This document shows positions 12,859-14,934 of a stretch of DNA of 14,934 nucleotides, piece by piece. The DNA comes from Candidatus Profundicultor aquiphilus (lineage in GTDB: Bacteria; Atribacterota; Atribacteria; Atribacterales; Caldatribacteriaceae), in assembly GCA_013314795.1 (NCBI GenBank), contig JABUEZ010000015.1:1-14934 (forward strand), written 5' to 3'. Both the position numbers and the translations under genes were made by a program. Below the pieces are notes generated by a model. The model was not told where the DNA came from and searched no databases. It saw only the letters and a list, made by a program, of their open reading frames with translations. How positions within the stretch are numbered: the first letter of the stretch is position 1; each line of letters starts with the position of its first letter.

Positions 12859-13641
12859 ATGAAGGGGGCAAAGTTTTTTGGTCTTGTGGGTAGCGTGTTG
12901 ATGGTATTATTGTTCTTCTCTGGTTGTGGTTGGTTTTCTGATAATCCTATGTTTCCTAAGGCGAAGGTGGATATTTCAGTTACGGTTCTTGCTGAAGATG
13001 GTGGAGAGGTTTCTACCGGAAGTTTGGGAATTATATCGGTGACGTCAATTTCTAATATTTCCTCAGATACCAATACTTTGAGTGAGAGCATAACCACAAC
13101 GGTTACACAACAGGTTTATCAGGGTGGAACTTCAACCGTAACTCAGCAAGTGGAAACCACACAGCAGCAGACACAACAAACTCAGAAGATTGACGAAACC
13201 CAAAAGGTCGTTTTTGCGAGGGTAGTTAAGTTTACCATTCATCCTATCAATGCGGTGGGAGGAACCATTGAAAAGTGTACCATAGAATACACCGACGAAA
13301 ACGGCAGAATCATTTCTGCCCTTACTCGAACCTTAGCACTTTCGGTGCAATTTCTTCCTGTGCTTCCTGACACTCTTACTGGTTCTAATCTTTACAATCA
13401 GACCACATCTTTCACATTGGAAATTTTCACCACCGAGGTTGAGGACTACTTTGTGAACAACGGTATTACCTCGGGGCAGGCTATTGTGACTTTTCGAGGA
13501 ACCGATTCAGCTCTCCATGCCATCTCGTACAAAGAAACTATTCCTATTACCTGTCCTCCTTATGAGATTCCTTCGGTATCTCTAACGCAAAGCTCAACCT
13601 CACCGAGTTCTACTTCTTCTACCTGTCAATCGTGCTTTTAA
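12859..13641 (+). CDS. Secreted lipoprotein of unknown function with Gln/Thr-rich segment
   Basis: I do not recognise this 260-residue protein. It has a lipoprotein signal (hydrophobic 7-20, FFSGC with Cys23, then Gly24, so no Asp+2 inner-membrane retention signal by the E. coli rule). A Ser/Thr-rich strand region follows, then a low-complexity Gln/Thr stretch at about 78-116 with TVTQQV repeated 12 residues apart. A beta-rich domain (about 117-235) comes next, and a Ser/Thr/Pro tail ends CQSCF. Other cysteines are C140 and C232. It starts at ATG 12859 after GAAGGAGGAAAG, one of the best ribosome sites in the operon, 12 nt after pilQ. Its end overlaps aroK by 10 nt. Position after the secretin allows a pilotin or secretin-accessory role, or an export/surface role, but this is only inference. 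Confidence 0.85.
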   Translation: MKGAKFFGLVGSVLMVLLFFSGCGWFSDNPMFPKAKVDISVTVLAEDGGEVSTGSLGIISVTSISNISSDTNTLSESITTTVTQQVYQGGTSTVTQQVETTQQQTQQTQKIDETQKVVFARVVKFTIHPINAVGGTIEKCTIEYTDENGRIISALTRTLALSVQFLPVLPDTLTGSNLYNQTTSFTLEIFTTEVEDYFVNNGITSGQAIVTFRGTDSALHAISYKETIPITCPPYEIPSVSLTQSSTSPSSTSSTCQSCF

Positions 13642-14156
13642 ATCGTATCGCCCTCCTTGGTTTTATGGGAAGTGGTAAGACTACTATTGGCTGGATGCTG
13701 GCCGAGCAGTTGCATTGGCGCTTTCTGGACACCGATTCCCTGATTGAGGAACAAGCCGGCCTTTCTATTCCCCGTCTTTTTGGAGAGTACGGAGAAGAGT
13801 ATTTCCGCCGATGGGAAACCCGGGTGTTGAACGATGTAGCGCGTCAGGAAAAAATCGTTTTGGCTACCGGTGGTGGTCTTCCTACACGGGAAGAGAACTG
13901 GGTGATTCTCGAAAAACATTTTCTGACGGTATTTTTGCGCTGGAAGCTGGACACGCTTTATGAGCGGATTAAGGGTGATCCGGAAAGACCTCTGGCGGCG
14001 AGGTATCCCACATTAAAGGAACTGGGATCACTTTATTTGAAGAGACTCCCTTTTTATGAGCGAGCCAGTGTTATAATAGATGGAAATGGAATGACCAAAG
14101 AGGAGATCGTTGGTGAAATCATAAAGCATGCGAAAAATTGTGGTGTCGCTTTCTGA
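13632..14156 (+). CDS. aroK: Shikimate kinase AroK
   Basis: AroK phosphorylates shikimate at O3 with ATP. The 174-residue protein has Walker A GFMGSGKT (10-17, K16), the shikimate-binding DTD (D33, D35), RRWE (R60), the GGG loop (80-82, LATGGGLPT), the LID arginine in PERPLAAR (R119), and R138 in LKRLPFYERAS. The start is GTG 13632, the only in-frame initiator before the P-loop. It overlaps the lipoprotein stop by 10 nt and has no Shine-Dalgarno, so translation depends on the upstream gene or is weak. The order pilMNOPQ-aroK-aroB is conserved in many Proteobacteria (hofMNOPQ-aroKB in E. coli); here an extra lipoprotein gene is inserted. Confidence 0.95.
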   Translation: MLLNRIALLGFMGSGKTTIGWMLAEQLHWRFLDTDSLIEEQAGLSIPRLFGEYGEEYFRRWETRVLNDVARQEKIVLATGGGLPTREENWVILEKHFLTVFLRWKLDTLYERIKGDPERPLAARYPTLKELGSLYLKRLPFYERASVIIDGNGMTKEEIVGEIIKHAKNCGVAF

Positions 14157-14934
14157 GGGAAGGTCGTACCCGGTTTTCATTGGGGAGACGTTATTTGACA
14201 GGGAAGGGTGGCGGGAGTCCGTTTTTTTTCCGTCGAAAAAGGGAGTCCTGGTTACGAACACCACCCTGGATGTACTCCACGCGGGAAAGGTTTTGTCTTC
14301 CTTTGTGCAGGGAGAATTTACGCTGGGGAAGGTGGTCATTCCCGACGGAGAAGAGCATAAGAACCTGGCTACTGTAGAAAAAATTTACCATGAACTCGTT
14401 CGGTTCGATATCGACCGCAAGAGTTTTCTCCTTTCATTTGGTGGGGGTGTGGTGACGGATATCGCCGGTTTTGTGGCGTCGACTTTTCTGCGAGGGATCG
14501 ATTATTTCCAGATTCCCACCAGTTTACTAGCTCAGGTGGACAGTTCCATTGGGGGCAAAACCGGAGTGAATCTCGAAGAGGGAAAAAATCTGGTAGGGAC
14601 GTTTTACCAGCCCCGAGGAGTCTTCATTGACCTTTCCTTTTTGGGAACACTTCCAGAGCGGGAATACCGGGAGGGTTTGAGCGAGGTCCTGAAGGCCGCT
14701 TTTTTGAGTGGTGGTGACTTTCTTGAATTTGTTGAAGGACACAGAGAAGCGATCAAGAGGCGGGGTCTCGGAGTGCTGGAGGAACTAGTGGCTCGGGCTG
14801 TAGACTTTAAAAGGAAAATCGTGGAAGAAGACGAGAAGGAAAAGGGTCTGCGAAGTATTCTGAACTACGGCCACACCATTGGACATGCCCTGGAAAAAAC
14901 CCTGGGTTATGGGGTAATCCGCCATGGAGAAGCG
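14128..14934 (+). CDS. aroB: 3-Dehydroquinate synthase AroB, N-terminal part (3' end outside window)
   Basis: AroB converts DAHP to 3-dehydroquinate using NAD and a divalent metal. The frame is open from ATG 14128 to the window end (269 residues of about 350). Visible signatures are PDGEEHKNL (72-80), GGGVVTDIAGFVASTFLRGI (105-124), QIPTSLLAQVDSSIGGKTGV (128-147), EGKNLVGTFYQP, and the three metal ligands: E186 in EGLSEVLK, H249 in NYGHT and H266 in the terminal RHGEA. It overlaps aroK by 29 nt; ATG 14128 lacks a good ribosome site. GTG 14140 is a possible alternative but would cut the first strand. Confidence 0.95.
   Translation, partial: MRKIVVSLSEGRSYPVFIGETLFDREGWRESVFFPSKKGVLVTNTTLDVLHAGKVLSSFVQGEFTLGKVVIPDGEEHKNLATVEKIYHELVRFDIDRKSFLLSFGGGVVTDIAGFVASTFLRGIDYFQIPTSLLAQVDSSIGGKTGVNLEEGKNLVGTFYQPRGVFIDLSFLGTLPEREYREGLSEVLKAAFLSGGDFLEFVEGHREAIKRRGLGVLEELVARAVDFKRKIVEEDEKEKGLRSILNYGHTIGHALEKTLGYGVIRHGEA

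Noticed and set aside
1..14934. CRISPR arrays, tRNA/rRNA genes, insertion sequences, phage attachment sites
   Set aside because: I looked for direct repeats, cloverleaf features, transposase motifs and terminal inverted repeats and found none; the window is almost fully coding on one strand.

Overview
This window is a nearly complete type IV pilus (T4P) assembly locus with shikimate-pathway genes on both sides. Every gene is on the + strand and the genes are very tightly packed. Order: mltG (3' end) - yqeG - aroE - pilB - pilT - pilC - major pilin - [terminator] - pilD - [promoter] - four minor pilins in GspH/I/J/K-like order - pilM - pilN - pilO - pilP-like - pilQ (secretin) - unknown lipoprotein - aroK - aroB (5' part, runs off the end). 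The secretin with its signal peptide, plus a lipoprotein, imply a cell with an outer membrane. Lys/Glu-rich proteins, heavy gene overlap and PilM-PilQ followed by aroK-aroB suggest a deep-branching, perhaps thermophilic, diderm (Atribacterota, Synergistota or a diderm Firmicutes-like lineage). The taxon is inference; the sequence alone does not settle it.

Region 1 (1-5715) carries a peptidoglycan transglycosylase tail, a YqeG-type HAD phosphatase, shikimate dehydrogenase, and the inner-membrane motor of the pilus: extension ATPase PilB, retraction ATPase PilT and platform PilC. Region 2 (5716-6300) is a self-contained major-pilin unit: an extended -10 promoter candidate, a strong ribosome site, the pilin, and a strong intrinsic terminator. 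Region 3 (6302-6760) is a short prepilin peptidase without the methyltransferase domain. Region 4 (6884-13641) starts at a good sigma70-type promoter and encodes four overlapping minor pilins, the PilM-N-O-P alignment complex, the secretin and a lipoprotein of unknown function. Region 5 (13632-14934) holds shikimate kinase and 3-dehydroquinate synthase.

The most notable observations are in how genes start. (a) pilB has no ATG/GTG/TTG that yields a complete N-terminus. An ATT codon 8 nt after a perfect GGAGG restores a MshEN-type double 24-residue c-di-GMP-binding motif with the expected 5-residue spacer. (b) The first minor pilin also lacks a canonical in-frame start. It needs either an ATT start or a TTG start with a shift at an A5 run, and it lies about 14 nt from a predicted transcription start. 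(c) The only Shine-Dalgarno-like sequence for pilD is inside the 3' arm of the pilin terminator. (d) The minor pilins show unusual +5 residues (Gln in the I-like one, Ala in the K-like one). (e) A Gln/Thr-rich lipoprotein ending in CQSCF sits between secretin and aroK and matches no family I recognise.
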